A stretch of DNA of 64,000 nt from positions 2,205,409 through 2,269,408 of the forward strand of contig NZ_CP036264.1 in the NCBI RefSeq assembly GCF_008035925.1, given 5' to 3'. The notes beneath the pieces are model-generated. The model saw only the letters and a program-made list of their open reading frames with translations. It made no database searches and had not been told where the DNA came from. This document shows, one piece after another, positions 16,270 to 25,191 of the stretch. How positions within the stretch are numbered: the stretch's first letter is position 1; the number at the start of each line of letters is the position of its first letter. The position numbers were made by a program, and so were the translations under genes. The DNA comes from Stieleria maiorica (GTDB taxonomy: Bacteria > Planctomycetota > Planctomycetia > Pirellulales > Pirellulaceae).

Positions 16270-17010
16270 ATGGCGGACGCCCCGACGGATCTCCCTTGGA
16301 TGATCCACGCCGACGGTTTGTGCAAGTACTACGGCCAGTTTGCCGCGGCGGAGGACATCTCGTTGAAGGTCCCCCGCGGCCAGGTTTGCGCTTTCCTGGG
16401 CCCCAACGGGGCCGGAAAGTCGACGACGATGAAGATGCTGACGGGGTTTTTGTCGCCCGACGCCGGGACGGCGAAAATCGCCGGTCACGACGTGCACCAA
16501 GACCGGATCGAAGCGGCCCAGCGATTGGGTTACCTGCCCGAAAACGGACCGCTGTATTCCGAGATGACGCCCCACGCATTCCTCCGTTACGTCGGCCAGG
16601 CGCGGATGTTGTCGCCCGACCGTTTGCAAGAACGACTCGACTGGGTCCGCCGCCAATGTTCGCTCGACGACGTCTGGGGTAAAGCGATCGGAAAACTCTC
16701 CCGCGGCTATCGCCAGCGGGTCGGGATGGCGCAGGCATTGTTGCATGATCCCGACGTGTTGATCTTGGACGAACCGACCAGCGGGTTGGATCCCAATCAA
16801 GTGCACGGGGTCCGTGAGCTGATCGGTGAGTTGGGTGAAACCAAGACGGTGCTGTTGTCCACCCACATCTTGCAAGAAGTCCACGCCGTTTGCAGCCGCG
16901 TGGTGATGATCAACGAGGGGCGGTTGGTGTTCGACGGACCGACCGACCAGCTCGGCGAGCACAGTGATGCGATGGAAGAAAAATTCCGTGAATTGACCGT
17001 CGCCGCCTAA
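16270..17010 (+). CDS. ABC transporter ATP-binding protein, GldA type
   Basis: This 246-residue ATPase has Walker A GPNGAGKS (44-51), the signature LSRGYRQRV (143-151), Walker B LILDEPTSG (164-172) and the switch His in LLSTHILQE. The region YLPENGPLYSEMTP is typical of the ABC-2/GldA subfamily. ATG 16270 is chosen because GAGGAAA precedes it and the family consensus begins soon after. The next two genes encode the matching membrane/periplasmic components with short spacing (34 bp and 257 bp). In Bacteroidetes GldA works in gliding and secretion; in planctomycetes the substrate is unknown. Confidence 0.9.
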   Translation: MADAPTDLPWMIHADGLCKYYGQFAAAEDISLKVPRGQVCAFLGPNGAGKSTTMKMLTGFLSPDAGTAKIAGHDVHQDRIEAAQRLGYLPENGPLYSEMTPHAFLRYVGQARMLSPDRLQERLDWVRRQCSLDDVWGKAIGKLSRGYRQRVGMAQALLHDPDVLILDEPTSGLDPNQVHGVRELIGELGETKTVLLSTHILQEVHAVCSRVVMINEGRLVFDGPTDQLGEHSDAMEEKFRELTVAA

Positions 17011-17044
17011 CCTCCAAAAGAAGCGAATCGATTGAGAACCGACC

Positions 17045-19702
17045 ATGCAACTTCGACAACAAGTGATTCGGGCTATCTTTCAACGTAACTTTGCCGGCTA
17101 TTTCTCCGGCGTCCTCGGTTACCTGTTTATCGTCGTGTTCGTTGTGCTCGGTGGCGCCCTGGCGTTCAATGCCAGGTTCTTCACTGGCAACGAACCCACA
17201 CTGGACCAGTTGACCGAGTGGTACCCGTTGTTGCTGCTGTTTTTTGTTCCCGCGGTGACGATGAGTGTCTGGGCCGACGAACGAAAGTCGGGAACCGACG
17301 AGCTGCTGTTCACACTGCCGGCGACCGAATTGGAAATCCTGGTCGGCAAGTACTTGGCCGTCGTCGCGGTGTACAGCGTCGCGCTCGTTTTCTCCATGGC
17401 CCACGTGTTCGTTTTAATGTTCCTGGGCAATCCCGATTGGGGGCTGATCGCAACGACCTACTTCGGCTACTGGCTGGCCGGTGCGGCGATGTTGAGTGCG
17501 GGGATGCTGGCGTCGATGTTGACGGCCAACATGACGGTCGCGTTCGTGTTGGGAATCGTGATCTGTGCGTTGCCGGTGTTCGTCGGACAGATCGGCGCCA
17601 CGATCGGGCTTGGAGATCTGCTGGACCGATTCAGCTTGCGAGAACAGTTCCGCGATTTTGGCATGGGCGTGATCCCGCTGACCGCCTTGTTGTACTTTGC
17701 CGGTTTCACCGTCGTGATGTTGTATCTGAACCACACCCTGATGACTCGGCGTCATTGGCATACCCGCAGCGAGCCGGCGATCGGAGTTCAATATGCGGTG
17801 CGTGCGATCAGCGTCGCCGTCGTGTTGTCCTGTGTGACGACCTGGGCCGGTTACAGCGTGTTGCGCGTCGATGCCACCGGCGAGCGACTGTTCAGCCTTT
17901 CGCCCGCGACACACGACATCCTGGACCAGTTGGACACCGAGCGACCGATCGAAATCCAGGCCTTCATCAGCCCCGATGTCCCGCGTGAATACGTCGAAAC
18001 ACGAAAGCGGTTGGTCGGGCTGTTGCGACAGTTCGACGAACTGGGCGGGAAAGGTCTGGACGTGCGTTATGTCGACGTCCAGCCGTTCAGCCAACAGGCC
18101 GAGGAAGCCGAGCACTTTGGCATCGAACCGGTCCAAGTGATGACGGAGGTGGACGGTCGCCGCAGCGAGTCCGACGTCTACTTGGGGGCCGTGATCATCA
18201 GCAGCTATGACAAGGTCGTCGTCCCCTTCTTTGGCAAGGGGCTGCCGATTGAGTATGAACTGACACGGTCGATCCAAACCGTCGCCCATGAAAAACGCCA
18301 TACCGTCGGCGTGCTGCGAACCGATGCCAACTTGATGGGCGGATCACGAGATTGGCAGATCGTTCAGGAGCTGAAGAAACAATACAACGTCCAACAGGTG
18401 TCGCCGTCGTCGGCCATCGACACCACCGCGTTCGACGTTCTGTTGGCCGTGATGCCCTCGTCGCTGACCAGTGAAGAAATGGATCATCTGGTGGACTATG
18501 CCAAATCGGGCAGCCCGCTGTTGGTGTTCGACGATCCATTCCCGCTGTCGTTGGGCAGCAACGGGTTCGGCGTTACCGGTGCCCCGCGGCAACCCAAACG
18601 CTCGCCCCACTCGGGATTCATGGGGCAAGGCGGTCCGCCGCCGGAGCAAAAGGCCGATGGCGGCCGAGCGACTCGGTTGTTGGACGCGCTGGGAATCGAT
18701 TGGCAATACGACGCGTGTGTGTTTGACGTCAACAACCCGCACCCCGAATTCGCGATGCTGCCGGCCGAATACGTCTTCGTGACCCGCGGCGGCAGCGACA
18801 CCGAATCGTTCAACCCCGATGACGAAACGACCAAGGGGCTGCAGGAAGTGATCGCGCTGTATCCCGGCCGAGTGCAGCGTCGGGGCGGCGAGTCTGATTT
18901 TCGTCCGCTGTTGAACACCAGCAAACAATCCGGTGTGCTGCATTGGGAAGAGTTCGTCGACGAAGGCGGGTTCAACTTCTTTTCGATGCAGGGGACGGCC
19001 AACCCGCGGCGCAATCCGTTTCGAGTCATCGACTCCGCCGTGCACACGCTGGCCGCCCGCGTGACTCGCGAGTCGGATGATCACAACGTCAACGCCATCT
19101 TCGTCGCCGACGTCGACATGATTTCCGACTTCTTCTTCGAAGAGCGGAATCTCGGCAACCTGAGTACCCAATTCGACAACGTCACCTTCGTGCTGAATGC
19201 CGTCGATTCGCTGGTCGGTGACGACTCGTTCATCGAACTCCGCAGCCGGCGACCGGCTCATCGAACGCTGGTACGTGTCGAGCAACAAAAGCGACAGTTC
19301 CTGGAAGCGGCCAACCAGGCAGAACGGGAAGCGGATCAACAAGCCGACGAAGAGCTGGAGCTGCGTCGCCAGCAATTGGGCAAACGCGTCAAAGAGATTC
19401 AGGAGAACAATGACCTGGATCCGATCGCCAAGGCCCAGATGCTCGAACAGGCTCAACAGGCCGAGCAGAAGCGATTGTCGCTGGCGGAAGCCCAGATCGA
19501 ACAGCAAAAGAACGACGAGATCCGCAAGATCCGCGCGAGTACCAATCGCCAGATCAAATCGCTGGAGTCGACGATCCGGTTCTGGTCGGTCTGTCTTCCG
19601 GCCATCCCTGCGTTCGCCTTGGGCGCATTCGTCTTTGTCCAACGCAAACGAGATGAACGGACGAGCGTCGTCGATTCGCGCCGTCGCAAACCCGCCGCAT
19701 GA
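17045..19702 (+). CDS. ABC-2 permease fused to GldG-type domain (GldF-GldG fusion)
   Basis: This 885-residue protein joins two usually separate parts. Residues 1-245 contain about six membrane helices of an ABC-2 permease (GYLFIVVFVVLGGALAF, WYPLLLLFFVPAVTMSVW, ADERKSGTDELLFTLP). After another helix (about 258-280) comes a large extracytoplasmic GldG-type domain, with VDATGERLFSLSPATHDILD and FISPDVPREY near its start. A charged, Gln/Glu-rich coiled coil (about 735-840) precedes a final membrane helix and a basic tail. It should pair with the ATPase encoded just upstream. The substrate cannot be read from the sequence. Confidence 0.85.
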   Translation: MQLRQQVIRAIFQRNFAGYFSGVLGYLFIVVFVVLGGALAFNARFFTGNEPTLDQLTEWYPLLLLFFVPAVTMSVWADERKSGTDELLFTLPATELEILVGKYLAVVAVYSVALVFSMAHVFVLMFLGNPDWGLIATTYFGYWLAGAAMLSAGMLASMLTANMTVAFVLGIVICALPVFVGQIGATIGLGDLLDRFSLREQFRDFGMGVIPLTALLYFAGFTVVMLYLNHTLMTRRHWHTRSEPAIGVQYAVRAISVAVVLSCVTTWAGYSVLRVDATGERLFSLSPATHDILDQLDTERPIEIQAFISPDVPREYVETRKRLVGLLRQFDELGGKGLDVRYVDVQPFSQQAEEAEHFGIEPVQVMTEVDGRRSESDVYLGAVIISSYDKVVVPFFGKGLPIEYELTRSIQTVAHEKRHTVGVLRTDANLMGGSRDWQIVQELKKQYNVQQVSPSSAIDTTAFDVLLAVMPSSLTSEEMDHLVDYAKSGSPLLVFDDPFPLSLGSNGFGVTGAPRQPKRSPHSGFMGQGGPPPEQKADGGRATRLLDALGIDWQYDACVFDVNNPHPEFAMLPAEYVFVTRGGSDTESFNPDDETTKGLQEVIALYPGRVQRRGGESDFRPLLNTSKQSGVLHWEEFVDEGGFNFFSMQGTANPRRNPFRVIDSAVHTLAARVTRESDDHNVNAIFVADVDMISDFFFEERNLGNLSTQFDNVTFVLNAVDSLVGDDSFIELRSRRPAHRTLVRVEQQKRQFLEAANQAEREADQQADEELELRRQQLGKRVKEIQENNDLDPIAKAQMLEQAQQAEQKRLSLAEAQIEQQKNDEIRKIRASTNRQIKSLESTIRFWSVCLPAIPAFALGAFVFVQRKRDERTSVVDSRRRKPAA

Positions 19703-19798
19703 GCGTTCGAATAACGGTGATCCCAAGATTGCATGTTAAATAATTCCTCGAATCACTGGACCGCGCCAGTTTGAACATGAAACACCGTGAATCGCCGG

Positions 19799-19901
19799 CC
19801 CGATGTAGCTGTCTTCGCCAGAAGGTAGATCCCGTCCCGATGTAGCTACCTTCGCCAGAAGGTGGATCCCAGGCATGGTCCACGCTCTGGCGAGCGTAGC
19901 T
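19799..19901. repeat. Short direct and inverted repeats (GTAGCT...CTTCGCCAGAAGGT)
   Basis: Two 37-bp units begin at 19799 and 19836 (CCCGATGTAGCT, then CTTCGCCAGAAGGT). An inverted version of their core (TCTGGCGAGCGTAGCT) lies at 19886-19901. This occupies the 257-bp gap between the permease fusion and the DUF4340 gene and could fold the transcript. Confidence 0.75.
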
Positions 19902-19959
19902 ACGTCAGAGTGACGCTGTCCAGCTAACCAACGTCCCGAAAACTTCTCGATCAATTCCC

Positions 19960-22152
19960 ATGTCCACTGTAACTCAAAACCACACCCAACCGGGCAGCGA
20001 CAGTCGATCCGGTGGTCAAGCCAAAGAAACGATTGATGCGACGGCCCAAACGGTGAAACGTCACTGGCTCGCGATGGGATCTGAGACGCGTCGAACCGTT
20101 CTGTATGCCGGCGTGGCGCTGCTGTGCCTGCTGGCGACCGGTGCGATCGAACTGGCCACCCGGCCAGCGGTCATCGCCGAATACGGCAAGGTCGGCCAGG
20201 AGTTCTATCCCGAGTTCCGTGATCCCACGCTGGCCTCGGCACTGAACGTCGCGGTCATCGATCCCGATCAGGTCGAATCGAAACAGTTCAGCGTGCGGCG
20301 GACCGACAACGGCCAATGGGTGATCCCGTCACACCACAATTACCCGGCCGATGCAGCCGACCAACTGGCGCGGACCGCCGGCAGCGTGATCGGGATCAAA
20401 CGCGGAGCCATGGTCACCCGTTGGCAAGCCGATCATGCACGTTACGGCGTCGTCAACCCGAAAACCGATTCGCTGGAAGTCGGCCAGGTCGATGGCGTCG
20501 GCAAGCGACTGACCCTGCGCGGTGAAGACGATTCGGTGCTGGCCGATTACATCATCGGTAAAAAAGTCGAGGACCAGACCGACCAGTATTACGTCCGTCA
20601 TCCCGACGAAGACGAAGTTTATGTGGCGACGTTGAACATCGACCTGTCCACGAAGTTCGCCGATTGGATCGACACCGACCTGTTCGACATCAACAGCTCG
20701 GATGTCGTCAACGTCACGCTGAACGATTACCAGTTCGATGAACTGAAAGGCACCGTGACCGAGCGTCAGGTGACCTCGCTGCGTCGCGAAAGTTCCGTCG
20801 ATGATTGGCAGATGGAAGGGATCGACCAGGAAACCGAGCAGGTCAATCGCGATGCGATCCGCGACACCGTCAATGCCATCGCCAACCTGGAAATCGCCGG
20901 GGTGCGTCCCAAGCAAACCGGCCTGACTCCCGAGTTGCAACTCGATCGCAACGCGCTCGCCGCACAACGCGACGTCGACCGCCTGCAATCCGACTTGCTG
21001 TCGCGAGGATTCTTGCTGCAACCCGACCAGAACAATCGTGACACACTGAAGTTGATCGCCCGTGAAGGTGAACTGGCGACGGCGACCGATGACGGATTGG
21101 TGTACAACCTGTACTTCGGACGGGTCTTTACGGGCAGTCAAGAGGAGCTGGAAATCGGACTCGGCGGTGACGACCAGGACGCCTCATCCGACGCTCAAGT
21201 TGACGACGGATCAGGCGACGGATCGTCCGGTGAGGCACAGGATTCTAAATCGTCGGGCGACGATCCCGCGAAACCCGCCAGCGAGAAACCGGGCCGATAC
21301 GTTTTTGTCACCGCCAACTTCGATCCGCAATTCCTTGGCGATGAGCCTGCCAAGCCGACCGAGCCGGAGAAGCCACAGGAGTTGAAAGACGCCGAGGAGA
21401 AAGCGGAGGCGGATTCCGACGATTCGAAGTCGTCTGAGGAATCCGGTGAGGAAGCGTCCGAGGAGCAAGCCGAGGCCGAGAGACTTGAGACGCTGAAGGA
21501 GGAGTACGAGTCCAAGATGGAAGCGTATCGTTCGGACTTGGACGCGTGGGAATCCTATCAGGAGAAAATTACACAGGGCAAAGAGAAGGCCCAGACGCTG
21601 AACCGCCGTTTCGCCCAGTGGTATTACGTGATCCCCGGCGATGATTACGACAAATTGGCGTTGACGCGAAGTGACTTGGTGGAAGCGAAAACGCAAGCGT
21701 CGGAATCAGAATCGGAGCCGGAGATGGAAGCCGGTTCAGAAGCATCTTCGTCACGTGATGACGCCGCGGCGGCCAACCTCGAGGCCGCGGAAAAGTTCTT
21801 GTCGGAAAACCAATCGAAGGAAGGAATCACGACGACCGAAAGCGGTCTGCAATATGAAGTGCTGGAAGAGGGCGAAGGTGAATCGCCGAGCGATGAAAGT
21901 CGTGTAAACGTCTACTACAAGGGCACGCTGATCGACGGCACCGTGTTCGACCAGTCCGGAGACACGCCGGCCCAATTCGGCGTCAATCAAGTGATCGCCG
22001 GTTGGACCGAAGCACTGAAACTGATGAAACCGGGCGCGAAATGGAAATTGTACATCCCACCGAAATTGGCCTACGGCGAGAGTGGATCGGGCGACAAGAT
22101 CGGTCCCAACGCCTTGTTGATCTTTGAGGTCGAGTTGGTTTCGGTGGAGTGA
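19960..22152 (+). CDS. DUF4340 protein fused to a C-terminal FKBP peptidyl-prolyl isomerase
   Basis: This 730-residue protein has one membrane helix (about 47-66, VLYAGVALLCLLATGAIEL), then a DUF4340-type region (about 75-400) common beside GldG-like proteins. A very acidic, low-complexity linker follows (about 400-600). Residues about 605-730 are an FKBP domain: VYYKGTLIDGTVFDQS, NQVIAGWTEALKLMKPG, KLAYGESGSG and LLIFEVELV. The residues that line the FKBP12 pocket (Tyr, Phe-Asp, Phe, Val-Ile, Trp, Tyr) are all kept, so it should be active. It is the third gene of the ABC set and may help fold or present cell-surface proteins. Two hairpin terminators follow. Confidence 0.85.
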   Translation: MSTVTQNHTQPGSDSRSGGQAKETIDATAQTVKRHWLAMGSETRRTVLYAGVALLCLLATGAIELATRPAVIAEYGKVGQEFYPEFRDPTLASALNVAVIDPDQVESKQFSVRRTDNGQWVIPSHHNYPADAADQLARTAGSVIGIKRGAMVTRWQADHARYGVVNPKTDSLEVGQVDGVGKRLTLRGEDDSVLADYIIGKKVEDQTDQYYVRHPDEDEVYVATLNIDLSTKFADWIDTDLFDINSSDVVNVTLNDYQFDELKGTVTERQVTSLRRESSVDDWQMEGIDQETEQVNRDAIRDTVNAIANLEIAGVRPKQTGLTPELQLDRNALAAQRDVDRLQSDLLSRGFLLQPDQNNRDTLKLIAREGELATATDDGLVYNLYFGRVFTGSQEELEIGLGGDDQDASSDAQVDDGSGDGSSGEAQDSKSSGDDPAKPASEKPGRYVFVTANFDPQFLGDEPAKPTEPEKPQELKDAEEKAEADSDDSKSSEESGEEASEEQAEAERLETLKEEYESKMEAYRSDLDAWESYQEKITQGKEKAQTLNRRFAQWYYVIPGDDYDKLALTRSDLVEAKTQASESESEPEMEAGSEASSSRDDAAAANLEAAEKFLSENQSKEGITTTESGLQYEVLEEGEGESPSDESRVNVYYKGTLIDGTVFDQSGDTPAQFGVNQVIAGWTEALKLMKPGAKWKLYIPPKLAYGESGSGDKIGPNALLIFEVELVSVE

Positions 22153-22227
22153 TTTGTCAGTCGCTATTGGTCGTTTTCGTTCCTCGTTGAAAAAGGAGGA
22201 TGATTGATCGACGTTTTGGTTGAGGTT

Positions 22228-22254
22228 GGCACGGTGTCGCCGTGCCGTGTTTTT
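22228..22254 (+). terminator. Rho-independent terminator 1
   Basis: GGCACGG (22228-22234) pairs with CCGTGCC (22240-22246) and is followed by GTGTTTTT. It lies 76 bp after the DUF4340-FKBP stop. Confidence 0.75.
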
Positions 22255-22263
22255 CCCCTCGAA

Positions 22264-22294
22264 GGCCGCGGTTCACGCCGCGGCCTCGCTTTTT
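22264..22294 (+). terminator. Rho-independent terminator 2
   Basis: GGCCGCGG (22264-22271) pairs with CCGCGGCC (22278-22285), followed by CGCT and a T run to 22294. It backs up the preceding terminator and separates the convergent PDZ gene. Confidence 0.7.
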
Positions 22295-22333
22295 GCGCCG
22301 TCTCCCGTCGCCAAATCGACTACAACCGTCGGC

Positions 22334-22822
22334 TCAAAAGTGGACGCTGCCGCGTACCAGTCGCACGTCGACATTGATCAACCGACCGCTGCGTCGATCG
22401 CTGACCAAGAGTCGGACCCAGCCAGAGCGACTGGCCGACCACTGCAGCGCGGTGTCGATGCGTCGCGTTCCGTGCGGCAACACACCGATGCGTCGGCCGT
22501 TGACGGCAACGATCCGATCGCCCACCTCCAAGCCCACCCTGGCCGCCGGTGTGCCTGGATAAACATTTGTCAGCAACAATCCCGTCGTGCCGTAACGGCC
22601 ATACACGCCCAGATACCAACCGCCGACAACGGGATTGCCAGAACCTTGTCCCGGTTTGGGTTCGACAAACCCGCCGCCTTGGATCGCCGCTGGCGACAAA
22701 GTCGATGGTGTCCCCGCCTCAACCTGACTCGTCGCAGGCACGTTGCCTGGATCGTCATCGGCAAACGCCGGCAATCCCCAAAGAAGCCACGCCCCGATCA
22801 CCACCGCATGCAAATGGTTCAT
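22334..22822 (-). CDS. Exported PDZ-domain protein
   Basis: The 162-residue protein starts at ATG 22822 after a GAGGA site, with a signal peptide (about 1-22, WLLWGLPAFADD). A PDZ domain covers about 65-160: GWYLGVYGRYGTTGLLLTNV, then VGLEVGDRIVAVNGRRIGVL. No protease domain is present. Stand-alone PDZ proteins in planctomycetes are of unknown role, perhaps binding exposed C-termini in the periplasm. It is convergent with the DUF4340-FKBP gene. Confidence 0.75.
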   Translation of the reverse strand: MNHLHAVVIGAWLLWGLPAFADDDPGNVPATSQVEAGTPSTLSPAAIQGGGFVEPKPGQGSGNPVVGGWYLGVYGRYGTTGLLLTNVYPGTPAARVGLEVGDRIVAVNGRRIGVLPHGTRRIDTALQWSASRSGWVRLLVSDRRSGRLINVDVRLVRGSVHF

Positions 22823-22968
22823 CTTGGATGTCCTCGGACGCTCCTGGGTGCCAGTGAGAAGGCCCAGTGCCACCGACAGGCAAGGTGCGGCAGCCGAGTT
22901 GGCACCCCGACCGGCCGCCGCAAATTGCCGCTGCAAGAATCGTTCCCAATTTCGATGCGTTGGGGTAC

Positions 22969-23490
22969 GACGTCCTTTCCAGGAGAGTCGTACTGGTGGT
23001 GTGTGGGGGTGAAAGCGGAGCTTTCAGTGCGACGACCCGGAAGGGACGTCGTACAGGGGGGGGATGTACGACGTCCTTTCTAGGTCGTCGCGCGGCGTCC
23101 TACGGACGACCGGCCGGAAGGGACGTCGTACTTGTGGTGTGTGAGGGGGAAAGCGGAGCTTTCAGTGCGACGACCCGGAAGGGACGTCGTACAGGGGGGG
23201 GATGTACGACGTCCTTTCTAGGTCGTCGCGCGGCGTCCTACGGACGACCGGCCGGAAGGGACGTCGTACTGGTAGTGTGTGAGGGGGAAAGTGGAGCTTT
23301 CAGTGCGACGACCCGGAAGGGACGTCGTACAGGGGGGGATGTACGACGTCCTTTCTAGGTCGTCGCGCGGCGTCCTACGGACGACCGGCCGGAAGGAACG
23401 TCGTACTGGTAGTGTGTGAGGGGGAAAGCGGAGCTTTCAGTGCGACGACCCGGAAGGGACGTCGTACGGGGAAGATGCCCGGAAGGGACG
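22969..23490. repeat. Tandem array of a 137-138-bp palindrome-containing unit
   Basis: The motif TACGACGTCCTTTC begins units at 22969 (shortened), 23067, 23205 and 23342, giving periods of 138 and 137 bp. Each unit contains TACGACGTCC facing GGACGTCGTA, so it can fold, and the inner part (AAAGCGGAGCTTTC) is itself a palindrome. Copies are nearly identical. This fills most of the 690-bp gap between the PDZ gene and the DUF1501 stop. The open frame across it encodes only repeats and is not taken as a gene. Single relatives occur near 58750, 62861 and 37871. Confidence 0.9.
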
Positions 23491-23509
23491 TCGTACGGGG
23501 CCGGGTGTG

Positions 23510-25012
23510 CTACGCCAACACGTCCTTGACGACGTGCCCGTGGACGTTGGTCAGCCGGCGTTCCAGCCCGTTGTGATAGTACGTCAATCGTTCGTGATCG
23601 AGTCCCATCAGGTGCAACAACGTGGCGTTGAAGTCGTAGACCGTGGTGGTGTTGGCGGCGGCTTTGAATCCGAATTCGTCGCTTTCGCCATAGCTGATGC
23701 CTTTCTTTACCCCGGCACCGGCCAGGAAGCACGTGAACGCGTCGGGGTTGTGGTCACGTCCGGTTCCGTTGCCTTGCAAGAACGGCATCCGTCCGAATTC
23801 GGTCGCCCAAACGACCAACGTGTTTTCCAGCATGCCACGCTGTTTCAAATCGGCGAACAAGGCCGCGGTCGGCTGGTCCATGATCTCCGCCTGCATCGCG
23901 TGGGTTTCCAGGATGTTGGCGTGTGAGTCCCAGTTGGTGATGCCGTTGCCGCCGGCCGGGTCGCTGCCGTTGAACAGCTGCACGACGCGGACGCCTTTTT
24001 CGAGCAACCGACGGGCCAGGATGCAGTTGCGGGCATATTGCCCCCGCAGCTTGCTGCCGCCTTCGACTCCATAGGCCTTCAGCGTTTCCGCCGTTTCGCC
24101 GGAGATGTCCATCACCTCGGGCACCGTCGTCTGAATCTTGCCGGCCAGTTCATAGCTGGCGATCCGTCCGGCCAGGTCGGCGTCGTCGGGGTATTGTTCC
24201 AGGTGTTTGGCGTTCAGCCTGGCCAACAGATCCACGCTCATGCGGTCTTCTTTGGCGGACAGCACGTCGGGACGGTTCAAGTTGTTCGGCGGCGCGGCGG
24301 CGCTGAAATCGGTGCCCTGGAACGCGGCCGGCAAGAAACCGTTGCCAAAGTTGTTCTTGCCGCTTCGTGCCAGACCGCGTGGGTCATTGATCGCGACAAA
24401 GGCCGGCAGTTCCTGGTTCTCGGTGCCCAAGGCATACGTGACCCAAGCCCCGAACGACGGAAAGCCTTCCATCGTGAACCCGGTGTTCATGAAGTTCTCG
24501 CCCTGCGGGTGAGCACTGGTGTCGGTGGTCAGCGAATGGATGAAGGCGAAATCGTCGACGTGCTGGGCCAAGTGCGGTACCAGTTCGGAAACCATTTTGC
24601 CGGTTTCCCCGCGCGGTTTGAATTCCCAAAACGGTTTGGCGATGTTTCCTGTCGGGCCTTCGAAGGTCACTTCGGGGATCCCCGGCGGCTTTTGGCCGTG
24701 CAGGTCATACAGCGCGGGTTTGTAATCGAACGTGTCGACGTGGCTGACCGCCCCGGGGCAATAGATCACCAGGACCTGTTTGGCGGGCACGTCGAAGTGG
24801 CCGGGCCGTGCGGCATAGGGTTGGCTGGGATCGATCTCCGGACGAATCGGTGTCTTTCCGCTAAAGGTGTTGACGTCGGCGGCCAACAGTCCGTCGCTGC
24901 TGAGCAAGCTGGTCAGCGCCAATGCGCTGGTCGAAAGACCGGCGGTGTGCAAGAAGCCGCGGCGATCGAGAAGACGACGCCCCAGCGGGGAGAGTTTTTC
25001 TGGGTTTGTCAT
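23510..25012 (-). CDS. DUF1501 protein with Tat-type signal
   Basis: This 500-residue protein starts with a twin-arginine-type leader (DRRGFLHTAGLSTSALALTS). The DUF1501 body contains VLVIYCPGAVSHVDTFDYKP, MNTGFTMEGFPSFGAWVTY, LVVWATEFGRMP and the typical end TYYHNGLERRLTNVHGHVVK. DUF1501 proteins are related to the alkaline-phosphatase/sulfatase fold and in planctomycetes nearly always sit beside a PSD1/DUF1549/DUF1553 gene, as here (25192, 180 bp away). The biochemical role is not established. It is probably exported folded with the cytochrome-motif partner. Confidence 0.9.
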   Translation of the reverse strand: MTNPEKLSPLGRRLLDRRGFLHTAGLSTSALALTSLLSSDGLLAADVNTFSGKTPIRPEIDPSQPYAARPGHFDVPAKQVLVIYCPGAVSHVDTFDYKPALYDLHGQKPPGIPEVTFEGPTGNIAKPFWEFKPRGETGKMVSELVPHLAQHVDDFAFIHSLTTDTSAHPQGENFMNTGFTMEGFPSFGAWVTYALGTENQELPAFVAINDPRGLARSGKNNFGNGFLPAAFQGTDFSAAAPPNNLNRPDVLSAKEDRMSVDLLARLNAKHLEQYPDDADLAGRIASYELAGKIQTTVPEVMDISGETAETLKAYGVEGGSKLRGQYARNCILARRLLEKGVRVVQLFNGSDPAGGNGITNWDSHANILETHAMQAEIMDQPTAALFADLKQRGMLENTLVVWATEFGRMPFLQGNGTGRDHNPDAFTCFLAGAGVKKGISYGESDEFGFKAAANTTTVYDFNATLLHLMGLDHERLTYYHNGLERRLTNVHGHVVKDVLA

Positions 25013-25044
25013 GGTCTAAGTGCGGTGTTAGGGGAGTAGGCCTG

Positions 25045-25130
25045 GGGACCAGCGGTGCCGTTGGGGAGGGCCCGTAGGCTCGCGCCAAACGGCTGATCAT
25101 CGTTTGACATCAGCCGGTTCGCGCCAGCGT
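25045..25130. repeat. Palindromic repeat, family E, copy 1 (partial)
   Basis: GCCCGTAGGCTCGCGCCAAAC and AACGGCTGATC are followed by an inverted partial copy (CAGCCGGTTCGCGCCAGCGT). The same words occur at 28189-28305, 40045-40160 and 49393-49466. It lies between the DUF1501 and PSD1 genes. Confidence 0.65.
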
Positions 25131-25191
25131 CCGGGCGGCCTCAACTTAGCGGTATTGGGTTAAAGCTTGGACACCCACAGGCGTACTGGGG

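Noticed and set aside
15918-16682. Plus-strand frame of 254 codons overlapping the mini-operon and the ABC ATPase
   Set aside because: It runs out of frame into the ATPase gene, lacks a ribosome site and loses to better-supported frames on both sides.
18344-19726. Minus-strand frame of 460 codons opposite the GldF-GldG fusion
   Set aside because: It is fully antisense to a clear membrane/ABC gene and has no recognisable domain.
22867-23358. Open frame encoding repeated peptides (TTRKGRRTGG type)
   Set aside because: The repeats come from the tandem DNA array, whose unit happens to be a multiple of three in length; no ribosome site or family supports it.
22969-23490. Possible CRISPR array
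   Set aside because: The period is 137-138 bp with no unique spacers between repeats, and no cas genes are near.
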